Shown piece by piece: positions 51,640 to 62,200 of a DNA stretch of 64,000 bases; position 1 is the stretch's first letter, and each line of letters begins with the position of its first letter. The notes beneath the pieces were generated by a model that was given only the letters and a program-made list of their open reading frames with translations, was not told the origin of the DNA and made no database searches. This DNA comes from SW10 sp965657795. Lineage in GTDB: Bacteria > Verrucomicrobiota > Verrucomicrobiia > Verrucomicrobiales > Akkermansiaceae. The position numbers and the translations under genes were made by a program. Location of the stretch: assembly GCA_965657795.1 (NCBI GenBank), contig CBFHQJ010000007.1, positions 1 to 64,000 of the forward strand. The letters run 5' to 3'.

Positions 51640-52581
51640 GTGACTCAGGACAGGCAGGATCAAATCGCGGATGGCTCATTTGAGTTCCTCGCAATTTTTT
51701 TGGAGGGCCTTCCTTTCATCTTCCTCGGAACCCTTGTGAGTGGCTTCCTTGGAACGTATTTGCCGCGTGGGGCTTTCGAAAAAATCCTCCCTAAGAACAA
51801 CACCCTCGCCGTTCTCATGAGTGGACTTCTCGGCGCCGTCTTTCCGGTTTGCGAATGCGCCGTCGTTCCGGTTATCCGGCGACTTGTTAAAAACGGGCTC
51901 CCCGTTTCATGTGCGCTCGCCTACATGCTGGCCGCTCCGATCTTTAATCCCGTCACGGCAATCAGCACCTACAAGGCCTTTAACAACTCATCAGAAATCG
52001 CCATTTCCCGGCTAGCAATGGGTTACATGATTGCGGTCTTTATCGCCCTCATTATAGCTCGAATGGCCCATAGCTTTTTCCTCAAGGATTCCGCAAAAGC
52101 CGAGGACAGCCATGAACACCACCATCCGCGAAATCTCAATGCCGCGCTTAACAACTCGCTGCGCGATCTCATGGATGTTGGACTCTACTTCTGCATCGGG
52201 GTCGTTCTCACCGCGATCTTAAAGACCACCGTCATCGATCCCACCGATGACTTCTGGAAAAATCTCGCCGACAACTCCATCATCGGATCGATTGGCATGA
52301 TGCTTCTCGCCTTTGTGCTCTCGCTCTGCTCCACCTCGGACGCCTTCATCGCGGCGAATTTCCACAACTTCAAATACGGACCCAAGCTCGCCTTCATGGT
52401 CTTCGGCCCCATGATGGATGCCAAGTTGGTCTTTCTCTACTCCACTGTTTTCAAGTGGAAGTTCATTCTCTTCCTCTTCGTGGCCACCTTCATTTTAACA
52501 GGGGCCCTCAGCCTTCTTTTTGAGACCAAAATCCTCCCCGGGTGGATGTCTCAACAATCAGAAATCCCCTTGGCACCATGA
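51640..52581 (+). CDS. Permease subunit, DUF318/YraQ-type
   Basis: This 313-residue protein starts at a GTG. It has about eight membrane segments and the family hallmark VFPVCECAVVPVIRRLVKNGLP, with the Cys-Glu-Cys centre, followed by LAYMLAAPIFNPVTAISTYKAF. The second half repeats the pattern (LSLCSTSDAFIAANF). Between the halves lies a cytoplasmic, His-containing loop (DSHEHHHPRN). Family members are permeases linked to metal or metalloid export, with an unknown substrate in most cases. The stop overlaps the start of the next gene (ATGA), so the two are coupled. Confidence 0.85.
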   Translation: MTQDRQDQIADGSFEFLAIFLEGLPFIFLGTLVSGFLGTYLPRGAFEKILPKNNTLAVLMSGLLGAVFPVCECAVVPVIRRLVKNGLPVSCALAYMLAAPIFNPVTAISTYKAFNNSSEIAISRLAMGYMIAVFIALIIARMAHSFFLKDSAKAEDSHEHHHPRNLNAALNNSLRDLMDVGLYFCIGVVLTAILKTTVIDPTDDFWKNLADNSIIGSIGMMLLAFVLSLCSTSDAFIAANFHNFKYGPKLAFMVFGPMMDAKLVFLYSTVFKWKFILFLFVATFILTGALSLLFETKILPGWMSQQSEIPLAP

Positions 52582-53426
52582 CATCTCTGGATACCAGACT
52601 CTTTGGATTCCTCGCCAGTGCCTGGGGAGGCTTACTCATCTATTTTTACCACTCGACCCGTATCCGGGGTTACCTGGATATTGGCTTCCACCACTTCATC
52701 TTGGTTGGCGGAATCGGGATGCTGATTCTCGGGATCTACTCGATGATCAATCCAAAGTCCACGCGCCCCAAAGATGAGGCTCCGGGATCATGCGACCACG
52801 ACCACGACCATGACCATGACCATGACCACAAGGATCACTGCGAATCCTGCAATCACGACCATGAGGAGGGACATGGTCCCTTCGTGACAATTCTCCTCAC
52901 CCTCATTCCTCTCACCCTCGCCATGACCTACACCAAGGACAAACTCTCGACAGGCGGGATGGCTAAAAAGGGTCTCTATGAAAAACCTGCTCTCACCAAT
53001 GCCGATATCCCGCCTTTCACCCGGGAAGACCTTGAAAAAAATGTTCCCAAAAATGAACATGGTGAATTTCAACTGCGCATGATCTCGGCATACTACGCTG
53101 CCGGAGATCGCGAAATTCAGGACATCTTTGACGGACTCCCGGTCGAACTCGAAGGCCGGATTGCTCCTGAGCAAATCAACAATGAATCCGGAGATCGCCT
53201 CCGCATCTTCCGCTCAATCATCACCTGTTGCGCAGCGGACCTTCAGATCGTTGGAGTCTCGCTGGAATTTCCTGAGGGAGCAAAACGCCCACAGGTGGAG
53301 GACTGGGTCAAGGCCGGTGGCACACTGACTTTTGAAACCGTAGACGGCGACGTTCTTCCACTTCTCAAAATCCGCGAAGTAATTCCCGCCGAAGAACCTT
53401 ATTCGGAATTCCGGCGCCGACAATAA
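52578..53426 (+). CDS. TIGR03943-like partner of the permease, His-rich
   Basis: The ATG at 52578 overlaps the permease stop. The 282-residue protein has two N-terminal membrane segments (TRLFGFLASAWGGLLIYFY, HHFILVGGIGMLILGIYSMI). A 28-residue His/Asp/Cys-rich stretch follows (DHDHDHDHDHDHKDHCESCNHDHE), then a third membrane segment and a soluble C-terminal domain with a Cys pair (ITCCAADLQIVGVSLEFPEG). This fits the second subunit of the DUF318 permease pair. The His-rich run should bind zinc or a similar metal. Confidence 0.82.
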   Translation: MTSLDTRLFGFLASAWGGLLIYFYHSTRIRGYLDIGFHHFILVGGIGMLILGIYSMINPKSTRPKDEAPGSCDHDHDHDHDHDHKDHCESCNHDHEEGHGPFVTILLTLIPLTLAMTYTKDKLSTGGMAKKGLYEKPALTNADIPPFTREDLEKNVPKNEHGEFQLRMISAYYAAGDREIQDIFDGLPVELEGRIAPEQINNESGDRLRIFRSIITCCAADLQIVGVSLEFPEGAKRPQVEDWVKAGGTLTFETVDGDVLPLLKIREVIPAEEPYSEFRRRQ

Positions 53427-53432
53427 TCTCCC

Positions 53433-54335
53433 ATGCCCCTCAAAGCCCTCCGAAAAGAACTCCTCGGAACCGTCCTTGGTTCAAGAGCAGCCATCGACCT
53501 CCTCCTGACCTCGCTTCTGGCACGTGGTCACGCCCTTGTCACCGGACCTCCGGGAATCGGAAAGACCACTCTTGCCCAGACTCTCGCCACCCTCCTCAGC
53601 GGGAGCTATCGCCGCATCCAATTCACTCCCGACTTACTGCCCTCCGACATTCTCGGCTATCAACTTTACCGCCCTCAAAATGGCGACTTCGAGTTCATCG
53701 CAGGTCCCGTCTTTGCCAACTTCGTGTTGGCAGATGAAATCAACCGCGCCTCCCCCCGCACCCAGTCCTCACTCCTTGAGGCCATGAACGAGCGCCAGGT
53801 CACCATCGATGGATCGACCCGCGAACTCCCAGATCCATTCCTTGTCATTGCGACCCAAAACGACACCTCGTCCACCGGCACTTTCCCCCTGCCCGAGCCA
53901 CAACTCGATCGCTTTCTGCTCTCAATCCCCATGGGGCTTCCGGACGATCAAACCCAGCTTGAAATCCTCCGCTATCATGCAGAAGGAAATTCATCACAAG
54001 CTTCGGAGCCGATCATCTCGCTGGAAGAACTGACCACACTTCAGGCACAAAGCGCCGCGATATCGGTCTCGGATACCCTGCAACGTTATCTTCTCGCGCT
54101 CTGCCAAGCCGTCCGGTCCATAATCGGCCAAGACCACGCCGTCTCGACCCGGGCCACACTTGCTCTTCAGAGGGCTGCCCAGGCCTCGGCCCTCCTTGAC
54201 GACCAGAAAGCGATTCATCCGGACCACGTTCAAAAGATTTTCCCCCACGTCTTGCGCCACCGACTTCTCACCGAAGACACTCCCGATCCCGACCACCTTC
54301 TTCGGGCCGCTCTTGAGCAAACTCCCGTCCCTTGA
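53433..54335 (+). CDS. MoxR-family AAA+ ATPase
   Basis: This 300-residue protein is the usual MoxR size. Walker A reads TGPPGIGKTTLAQTLA and Walker B reads FVLADEINRASPRTQSSLLEAMNERQVTIDG. Sensor 1 reads PFLVIATQND and then FPLPEPQLDRFLL. The C-terminal helical lid has VSTRATLALQRAAQASALL. These chaperone-like ATPases mature other proteins, often with DUF58 and von Willebrand factor A partners. No such partner lies next to it here. It starts six bases after the permease partner and may share its transcript. Confidence 0.92.
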   Translation: MPLKALRKELLGTVLGSRAAIDLLLTSLLARGHALVTGPPGIGKTTLAQTLATLLSGSYRRIQFTPDLLPSDILGYQLYRPQNGDFEFIAGPVFANFVLADEINRASPRTQSSLLEAMNERQVTIDGSTRELPDPFLVIATQNDTSSTGTFPLPEPQLDRFLLSIPMGLPDDQTQLEILRYHAEGNSSQASEPIISLEELTTLQAQSAAISVSDTLQRYLLALCQAVRSIIGQDHAVSTRATLALQRAAQASALLDDQKAIHPDHVQKIFPHVLRHRLLTEDTPDPDHLLRAALEQTPVP

Positions 54336-54377
54336 TTCGACGTTGAGTCGTGTCGATTAGAGCTTACACTGCGGGCG

Positions 54378-56870
54378 ATGATTAGAACCATTCGGGTTGC
54401 TCGAACCACCCTCCTGCTATCGCTGGGGATCGTTGGCTTGGCGATCGCTGGCGGTTTGGTCTACCTCAACCAAGTCGGTTTCCCCGGCCGCTATGGCGAT
54501 TGGTTGAAAAGTGAACTCGCTGGTCGGGGAGTCTATCTGTCTTTCGAAACCCTCCGCTTCGACTTCCAGCGGGGTCTGGTCGCGACCGATTTCTCCTTCT
54601 ATGGTGACGATGGCCAGGCAATGCCACTTCTCGAGGGGAGTGAAATGACTCTGGATCTCGACAAAACAAAAGCGCTTCGAGGAAAGTTTAAACTCCGCAG
54701 TCTCAGGATTATCGACGGAACAGCGCACATTCCCGTCGGCAACGATGGTCGAACCGTGACCGCCCGCGATATCAATGGTCAGTTAAAGGTGACTGAAAGT
54801 GGCCGGATTATCGTGAACGGGGCCAGCGGCATAATCGAAGGATTGCGAGTGAAACTTTCCACGGATCTCCGGATGCCAAAAATCAAACCTGAGGACGATC
54901 AAACCAAATCCGAATACACCCTGAAGTCGAATCACGTTCTCAGCAAGGTCCTTGACGAACTTGCCCTCTGGACATTTTCTCCGGACGATCCGCCACAACT
55001 GGCATTCGAAATCAAGGGTGACCTTGGCCAACTTGAGAGACTGCAAACCTCATTCCGGCTCGACGCCGTCCGCTTGCAGCGGAACCAATATAAGCTCAAC
55101 AGACTCCTCATCGCTGGCGACCTCCAGGCCCAAATTGTCACCCTCGATGAGATCCTGCTGCAAGATGACAGCGGTTCTGCCTCCGGTCAGGCTGATTGGA
55201 GTGTGTCCAGAAACAACGGCCGCTTTGATCTCACCTCGGATCTGCAAGTCCAAGATTTTCTGGACAACTGCTTCGAGATTAAGGTCCTCAAAGATCTCGA
55301 CATTGATGACATCCCACCCGTTCTCAAAATCAACGGATCCTTTTTCGCAAAAGCGAATGGTGGATTTTCAGTCACCGCAACCGGCCACGGCGATATCAGC
55401 AAATTCTCCTTCCTTGGAACAAACTTTGATAAATTAACCTCTGAGTTCTCATGGAGGGATGGCGACCTTTACCTCCGGGATCTGGAAGTTATTCACGATG
55501 GCGGTCATCTAAATGGTAGCATCATGAGAAAAGGCGATAAGGTTCGCTTTAAGCTCAAATCTTCGCTTCCGCTGAGCGCCTTTAGCCCCTTCATCAAGTC
55601 AGGTGGTCCTCTGGAGCGATCACTTTCACACATCACCTTTGTCGACAACTCTGCCGTCGCTTTGGACGTAGACGGATCTCTTAGCCTATCCGACCGTACT
55701 GATTGGTCCGCCACCGGAAAAGTCTTCCTCAACAATCTGACCTACAAGGGCACCAGGATTCATCACCTTGCTACCAGCTACGAAATCTCTCCGGACAAAG
55801 CCGAATTCTCAAACATCGAGGGACTCCTCAATGACGATCAGGAAAAGGCTCGACTTCGATTTAATGGAGCCGCGTCCCAGCCCGTCTACGTCGACAAAGT
55901 CCTCTATGACCCCAAGACCCGCTTCACCACCATCAACAATCTCCGGGGCAAAACCTGGCCCACGCCCATCGTGCGAATCTTTGCTCCCAAAACAGCCGAG
56001 CACATCGAACAGAATTACCGCTTTCACAAACTCCCGCGCGTGGGACTCAACGGAACCTTTGCCGGCACAAAAGAGGATCGGGACAAAAGCGCTTTCCGTG
56101 TGGAGGTCAGAACGGAAGGCCAGACCGACTACCCCTTTCTGGGGTCCGACCTACCGCTTCAAGACCTCGCTGCGGATCTCTCCATCCGGGGAACCGGAAT
56201 TACCGTGCAGAACTTATCCGGCCGAACCTTAAAAGGAAGTATTGGAGGCTCGGTCTTTTGCGATGTCACGCCGGGACAGAAAACGAAGTATCGCGGAGCC
56301 ATCAAGTGGGATAATCTTTCCTTCCGAGAACTCTCCAGAGTTTACGAATTTAAGGAAGAAGAAAAGGGCACTCTCACCGGAAGTATCGATTTCCGGGGCA
56401 CCGCCGGGGGAGTCCGGGGCTTTAACGCCGAGGGCCTCCTTGAAATCAATCGAGGCAATCTGGTCTCGCTTCCAATTCTTGGCCCACTCTCCCCAATCAT
56501 CGCCGGCCTTCTCGGTGACAAAAGAATGGGTTATGAGCGGGCCAAGGACGCATCAGCCCGCTTCAATGTCACCAATGGGGTTCTTATCACAAAAGACTTC
56601 ATCGCCATCTCCACCAGCGTCACTCTCACCGGGGAAGGATGGATTGATCTCCTCACCGAAAAACTGGACATGACCATCCGGGTGAATGCGCGGGGCCTCC
56701 TTGGCTTCATCACCCTCCCCCTCCAACCTTTGAAGGGCATCTTTCAGTTCCGGGGCACCGGGACCTACGACAAACCAACTTGGCGGAATTCCCCCTTTAC
56801 GCGACCAGCCAAGGGCAGAAACGACCCCATTTACCAAGAGCCCGGCAAAGCTCAGATTGTTCGTGAATAA
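54378..56870 (+). CDS. AsmA-like envelope protein
   Basis: This 830-residue protein has one N-terminal membrane anchor (TTLLLSLGIVGLAIAGGLVY) followed by a very long beta-rich periplasmic part. The pattern (YLSFETLRFDFQRGLVATDFSFYGDDG, LRSLRIIDGTAHIPVG) and the C-terminal block (LLEINRGNLVSLPILGPLSPIIAGLLGD, then RFNVTNGVLITKDFIAIST and LTGEGWIDLLTEKLDMTIRV) fit the AsmA/YhdP-type lipid-transfer bridges. These proteins span the periplasm and are thought to move phospholipids to the outer membrane. It lies 43 bp after the MoxR gene. Confidence 0.82.
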   Translation: MIRTIRVARTTLLLSLGIVGLAIAGGLVYLNQVGFPGRYGDWLKSELAGRGVYLSFETLRFDFQRGLVATDFSFYGDDGQAMPLLEGSEMTLDLDKTKALRGKFKLRSLRIIDGTAHIPVGNDGRTVTARDINGQLKVTESGRIIVNGASGIIEGLRVKLSTDLRMPKIKPEDDQTKSEYTLKSNHVLSKVLDELALWTFSPDDPPQLAFEIKGDLGQLERLQTSFRLDAVRLQRNQYKLNRLLIAGDLQAQIVTLDEILLQDDSGSASGQADWSVSRNNGRFDLTSDLQVQDFLDNCFEIKVLKDLDIDDIPPVLKINGSFFAKANGGFSVTATGHGDISKFSFLGTNFDKLTSEFSWRDGDLYLRDLEVIHDGGHLNGSIMRKGDKVRFKLKSSLPLSAFSPFIKSGGPLERSLSHITFVDNSAVALDVDGSLSLSDRTDWSATGKVFLNNLTYKGTRIHHLATSYEISPDKAEFSNIEGLLNDDQEKARLRFNGAASQPVYVDKVLYDPKTRFTTINNLRGKTWPTPIVRIFAPKTAEHIEQNYRFHKLPRVGLNGTFAGTKEDRDKSAFRVEVRTEGQTDYPFLGSDLPLQDLAADLSIRGTGITVQNLSGRTLKGSIGGSVFCDVTPGQKTKYRGAIKWDNLSFRELSRVYEFKEEEKGTLTGSIDFRGTAGGVRGFNAEGLLEINRGNLVSLPILGPLSPIIAGLLGDKRMGYERAKDASARFNVTNGVLITKDFIAISTSVTLTGEGWIDLLTEKLDMTIRVNARGLLGFITLPLQPLKGIFQFRGTGTYDKPTWRNSPFTRPAKGRNDPIYQEPGKAQIVRE

Positions 56871-56908
56871 ACTGATATATTTGTCGGACAAGTCGAGTAT
56901 GCTCTCGC

Positions 56909-57928
56909 ATGAACCGATTCCTTTTCGCTGCGCTTTGCGCATCGTCATTCCTTGCCGCACCGGCTCCCGCTGAGGTCAAAGCAGGCGCTGGCCTCGACTA
57001 CTCGAAACTCGCTTTCTACCCGAAGCGCTGGAAGGAGAAAAAAATCGATACCGTCATGTTTCCGTGGATCGGAGAAAATGTCGCCTTCCTGACCATCACC
57101 GACGGATTCGATCCCAAGGTCATGACCCGCTTTGTCGGATCCCTTGATCAAGGATGGGCCACCTATCTCAAGTTTACTGGCAAGGCCCCTCGACTCACCC
57201 GGCAGGTCAATGGCAAACCCATCATCGCCGCGATTCCAGATGGCAATCTGACCTGCGGCGCAGGCTGCGGATATGTCGGTGCGACAGGAATCGAAGCGAA
57301 CTACTTTTACTCCAGCACCTACAACAACCTCCAGAAGAACCCCAAGGCCATCCCCCACCTCTACTTTTACGAGATGGGTCGAAATTTCTTCACCTTCGGA
57401 CGCAAGCACAGCTGTTTCACCACCGGCTTTGCCGTCTTTATGCGCTATGTCTGCATCGACTCTCTGGACGTCGTTGACAACGACAAAAGAACCCGTCAAA
57501 CCATCAACAAAGCGATTAAAAACTACGGTGACAGCGACCTCGGATTCTTGAAAACATTCACCAATGCGCATGGCCTGACCGAGAAGCAAAACCGACTCAA
57601 AACGAGCCCAACCGATCAGCCGGTCATGTATGCTTCCGCCATGCTTCACCTCTGGAAATTACTCGGAGATAACTGGCTCTCGGCCTACTACAAGAACATC
57701 CATACTCTTCCGTCCTTCGCGGACAACACCAAGGAAGGAGCTCGCGCTCAAGCGCTCGGCTGGTATCTCTCAGCTTCGGTTGCCGCGCAAAAAGATCTCT
57801 CCGAAATCTTTGTCAAAAAATGGCGTTTCCCGCTCAGCGAAAAAGAAGGAAAGGCACTTGGCAAAGTCGACTGGAAAGCGAAAGAGCTCACCGCCGGTCA
57901 ACTCATGAAAAGCCTCTCCGGAAAGTAG
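56909..57928 (+). CDS. Secreted protein with a protease-like but His-less motif
   Basis: This 339-residue protein has a signal peptide (RFLFAALCASSFLAAPAPA). A central helix reads YFYEMGRNFFTFG (residues 152-164), which has the spacing of a gluzincin HExGHNF zinc site, but Tyr154 and Arg158 stand where the two His would be. NLTCGAGCGYVGATGIEA precedes it, and a helical C-terminal half follows (MLHLWKLLGDNWLSAYYKNI). I do not recognise a named family. It may be a metallopeptidase relative that has lost zinc, or an unrelated binding protein. It ends six bases before the convergent avtA stop. Confidence 0.6.
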   Translation: MNRFLFAALCASSFLAAPAPAEVKAGAGLDYSKLAFYPKRWKEKKIDTVMFPWIGENVAFLTITDGFDPKVMTRFVGSLDQGWATYLKFTGKAPRLTRQVNGKPIIAAIPDGNLTCGAGCGYVGATGIEANYFYSSTYNNLQKNPKAIPHLYFYEMGRNFFTFGRKHSCFTTGFAVFMRYVCIDSLDVVDNDKRTRQTINKAIKNYGDSDLGFLKTFTNAHGLTEKQNRLKTSPTDQPVMYASAMLHLWKLLGDNWLSAYYKNIHTLPSFADNTKEGARAQALGWYLSASVAAQKDLSEIFVKKWRFPLSEKEGKALGKVDWKAKELTAGQLMKSLSGK

Positions 57929-57934
57929 AGCCGC

Positions 57935-59212
57935 TTAGTTCGCGGCTTCTGCGTAGACGCGGTTCACCTCATCAGCAATTACCTCAATTCCAGCCTCCAC
58001 CGTCTCCGCATCCATGGTATAACTGACCCGGATGCACTCACTGGTGTGCTTCCAATCAGAATCCTCCGGCAAACCAAAGAAAAAGTATTCGCTCGGCACC
58101 ACCAATACCCCGCGCTTTTTCAAGCGTTGGTAAAGCTCCTTTGCAGTAACCGGAAGCCCCTCAAACCACAGCCAGAGGAAGAGCGCCCCTTCACTCCGGT
58201 GGATGAAATACGGAACCGAATCATCAAGCTCTCTCGCGAAAATGCTTTGCGCCATTTGAGAACGTTCCTCGTAAAACGGCTTCACGACTTCTTTGCTCAA
58301 TCGCAAAATCTCACCACTCTCCACCAACGGTCGCAAGATCTCCTGCCCGACGTTCGCATTGGCCAGTCCCACAATCGAAGTCATGGAAGACACTTGGCGG
58401 CACACGTCCTTGCTCGCCACCACGATCCCGGTCCGGGTCCCGGGCAAGCCAATCTTGGACAAGCTCAGGGTCAAAATCATCCCTTCATCCCAAACCGGGG
58501 TCACTTCCGAAAAGATGACATTGGGAAACGGTGCACCGTAAGCATTGTCGACGATCAACGGGATTCCCTTCGCTCGCGCGATCTTACGAAGTCGTTCGAT
58601 CTCATCATCGGTGAGCACATTGCCGGACGGGTTGGTCGGTCGGGAAATACAGATCGCCGCGATGTCTTCACCGGGATTCACTGCATCGAAGTCGACGCGA
58701 TACTTGAACTCGTGCGGCCCAGTTTTCTCAATGCGCGCCGGAAGAGCCTCAAAGAAATCACTGCCCACTGATTGATTGGCATAACCAATATATTCCGGCA
58801 GCAGCGGCAGGAGCACCTTCTTGCGGGAACCGTCATCGAATCTTCCCGCGAGGGCATTAAACAAAAAGAAAAACGCGGTCTGCCCCCCCATCGTCACCGC
58901 AAAGTTTTCGTGGGTCACCTCCCAGCCAAATTCCTTCCGAAAGAGCTTCGCAAGAGCTACCCGGAAAGCTTCATTCCCCGCCGGCACATCGTAGTTCCCG
59001 ATCATCTTTTCGAGCGCGTCGGGCTCCGCCATGATCTCTTCCATCCGTTGACGCCAGACAGCATCGATCGCGGGCACGTGGGCTGGCTGGCCTCCGCCCA
59101 ACATCTTCACATCTCCACCACCGGCGAGAGCTTCACCCAGGTCATCCATCAACTCTCCGATGCCACTTCCTTCACAGAGGTTTCTCCCAAATTTCGAAAG
59201 CTCCCAGCTCAT
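57935..59212 (-). CDS. avtA: Valine--pyruvate aminotransferase
   Basis: The protein aligns along its length with E. coli AvtA: MLGGGQPAHVP, YDVPAGNEAFRVALA, LFPL-like LLPLLPEYIGYAN, CISRPTNPSGNVLTD, and LIVDNAYGAPFPNVIFSE. The PLP lysine lies in SLSKIGLPGTRTGI, followed by HRSEGALFLWLWF and QRLKKRGVLVVP. The start at 59212 (MSWELSKFG) fits the family N-terminus. An in-frame ATG at 59290 that overlaps the upstream stop (ATGA) is a possible alternative. It transfers amino groups between valine or alanine and their keto acids. A GCCGC/GCGGC hairpin near 57929-57947 lies at its 3' end. Confidence 0.93.
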   Translation of the reverse strand: MSWELSKFGRNLCEGSGIGELMDDLGEALAGGGDVKMLGGGQPAHVPAIDAVWRQRMEEIMAEPDALEKMIGNYDVPAGNEAFRVALAKLFRKEFGWEVTHENFAVTMGGQTAFFFLFNALAGRFDDGSRKKVLLPLLPEYIGYANQSVGSDFFEALPARIEKTGPHEFKYRVDFDAVNPGEDIAAICISRPTNPSGNVLTDDEIERLRKIARAKGIPLIVDNAYGAPFPNVIFSEVTPVWDEGMILTLSLSKIGLPGTRTGIVVASKDVCRQVSSMTSIVGLANANVGQEILRPLVESGEILRLSKEVVKPFYEERSQMAQSIFARELDDSVPYFIHRSEGALFLWLWFEGLPVTAKELYQRLKKRGVLVVPSEYFFFGLPEDSDWKHTSECIRVSYTMDAETVEAGIEVIADEVNRVYAEAAN

Positions 59213-59286
59213 GGGCTGAATCATTCTCTCCTTCGGCTGACTTGTCACTGAAATCTCTCCGCTGTATTGCGAAATTTTGCCCACTC

Positions 59287-62200
59287 TCATCGGGAGGCAC
59301 GAACCCGCACGAACTTGCGAACCACCACGGTCTCGGGCGCCCAGGTCACCTCGGAGAAATTTCCGTCCAGAACACGCTCGGAAACCTTAATCCAATCATG
59401 AGCTTCACTCCATGTTTCAAGATCATCGCTGGTCTCCAAAACATAACTCACATCTCCGGCTGCCAGATTTCTGGAGTAAGTGAAATCCAGGTCCCGACTG
59501 AACCGCCCCGCAATTCCACCGAAAACATAAGCCTCGAAATCTCCTCCGGTGAAACTGGTGCTGTCGCTCGCCCCCGGACTACCTGCCTCAACTGCACTTG
59601 CACGCCAACTGGAGGCCAGTTGCGGATCGCCACCCGCAAGGACCAGACTTCGTCCACCACCATCGGAAGCCTCCGGCCAAGGGAAGCTGTCTTCGTAAAC
59701 AAAATCCACAATTCCCGCGAGGGTCAGTTGCTCCCCACCATTATTGAGGCTCCCACCATATTGCCCGACCACCGGCAAACCTGCTCCAAAGGCAGCTTCG
59801 AACTCCGCCAAATTTTTCACCAAAAGAATTCGCTCGCCCGGCTCGAGGACGATCCCCGGAGGAAAATCAAAGCTAATGCCTTCCACGAAGGAAAGCCCGT
59901 CCAAGTGAATGGACTCATTCGTCGATACATTCAGCAGCTCGAGATACTCGGTGTCCTCCGAATTCCCCGGAGGGTTGTAGTAGATCTCTGAGATTACCAG
60001 AGTCTCGGACGACGCAGGTGAAGAGGTAAAAAACGCTGCTTCGTTCAACGCCGACCATTCTCCTCCCTCAAAAGCACGTGCCTTCACCACTGTGTTTTCC
60101 CCGATCAAAACACCGGAACCATTCGTGTTGATTCCCAAAAGCTCCACATCGATCACCAGATCCCCGCTTGTGGCAGATCCTTGATGGACTTCCACCGCCA
60201 GAATATTTGCTCCCTCTACAAGCTCGCCCATACTCAAAACGTGGCTCTCAGTAAAGTAGGTCGACTCATTGGCGCTACTGGCATTGCCCGCAGCCGTATC
60301 ACTGTAAGTCACATTGCCCGCTGGCATGTTGCTTCGCGCCACCTCACGACCATTCAGGTAAACAATAGCCCCGTCATCCCTGCGAATATTGAAAGTCAAT
60401 CCGGAGTAGTTAGACGCTCCTGTCACCTCGAAACTTTTGCGGAGGTAAGTTGTCCGATTGGGATTGGCACCATCACCCCGGCTAATTTCGGTCGCCCACC
60501 CCGGAGTCCCCACTCCGCCGTATCCCAGAGGCGCATCACCCACCGTCCAAGTCGTCGCATCAAAGCCGGGGTGCTTCCAATCGTTTGCATTGTAGGAGGG
60601 ATGCCCCGCGACCACTTCACTGTCACTCAAAGGCGTGCCGGTCACCAGATAACTCCACTCCTCTGCCCTCGCTTCAATCAGGGTGTCTGTGGTCGAACTT
60701 GCATCGAACAAGATTCCTCCCGGGCCTGCGGGATCACTTCCATCCACCGTATAATAAATCTCTCCATCAGGAGCATCAATGGTCAGCCCGAAGCCAGCCA
60801 TCACCTGCCCACCATGCAGGCTGAACCCGGGAGCCGTCACATCCGGATAAAGATTCCGCGAGCGTAACTGCCCCACCAAAGCGCTTGTCCGTGCTAAAAG
60901 AAATCCACTCAAAGCGGAGTTAACCGCAGTCTGCCAATTCCCCTGATCATAAGGGCTCGAGCGACGGGCATCGCCCCACCTTGCTGACTCACCGATCACG
61001 GCGTTTTGAATCACATCCGCCGTCGCCGAGAAGCGCTCACGGCATTCCTGAGGAGTCAGCGCTCCCCCATTAAAACAATGACGATGCACCCGATCTCCAA
61101 AACGCTGCCGATAAAGAGCATTACTCGAAAGCCGTTGATGCAACCACTTGGGATTAAAATAAGTCAGACGATCTCCCGTGCCATTATCACCAGTAACATT
61201 CACCGAACTACTTCCCAGGCTGTCCTCATTATCATGGATGAAAAAGCGGAAGCCGAAGCGCCCGCCACGCGGACGCATCGCAAAGAAATTCTTCGGGACA
61301 TTGGCGCCCAGATTCACCGGCCCGTCACGTTGACCGGTGTAAAAAATCACCAACATGTAGTCGATCAGGTTATCGATATCCAATAGGTTCTCCCCGGCCG
61401 CATCGACCTCCCCTGCCGTAGTCAATCCCTGCACCGCATAGTAGGCGGCATCGGAAGAAAACCCTGCGACTGCGGCATCGAACAAACGTGTCCAAGCTCC
61501 GGGATCGCCATCGAGTGATTCCACCCGGTGGGGCCTCGTTCGCGTTTTAATAACATCATAGTCCTCCTTTTCTCCGCCAAAGTAACTTGCCGAATAATCT
61601 GCATCGACCCGTTCCTGGGTTTGAAACAGTCCGAAGTATTGCCCGTTCACATAAAGGTGATAATGACGACTCCTCGAATAGGCCTGCCCCATATCCCTCT
61701 GGGTTTCGCGGGCAAAAACATCCCGATTAAAAGTCGCACTCGTGCTATGACCGAAATGCCATGATGCCCCACCGCCCTGCGAAGCCCGGAGATCGATCGC
61801 ATCGAAACGCTCTGCTCCCTCTTCGCCAAACATGGGGTATTCCAACTTCCCTGCTCCATACTCTGATCGAAACGCCAAGCGGAAGGAATGTTTCGCATTA
61901 CTCCCCTGCCGGCTGAAGCCACCGCGCAAACGAACTCCGGCATCAATTTGAAATCCACTCGTTCCGTCTGTATTGATGAGCTCCACCGAAACCGGTCGCT
62001 CCCAGTCCCGACCACGGTTCTCGGCATTCACCCAAAACCCAGTCTCCGGATCGTTAAAATTATCCAGGTCGGTCACGAAAGACAGCGTCGGGATATCAGT
62101 CATGGCTTCCTCGAACTCAGCCTCACTGATTGAGTTTATGATTTCAGGATCCATGCCGTAATCAAATGTCTGACCATTCACACTTCCCGAAGGCCATCCG

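Noticed and set aside
52790..52870. GACCATGACCAC repeat considered as an iteron or binding site
   Set aside because: It encodes the in-frame His/Asp run of the permease partner and is explained by codon repetition.
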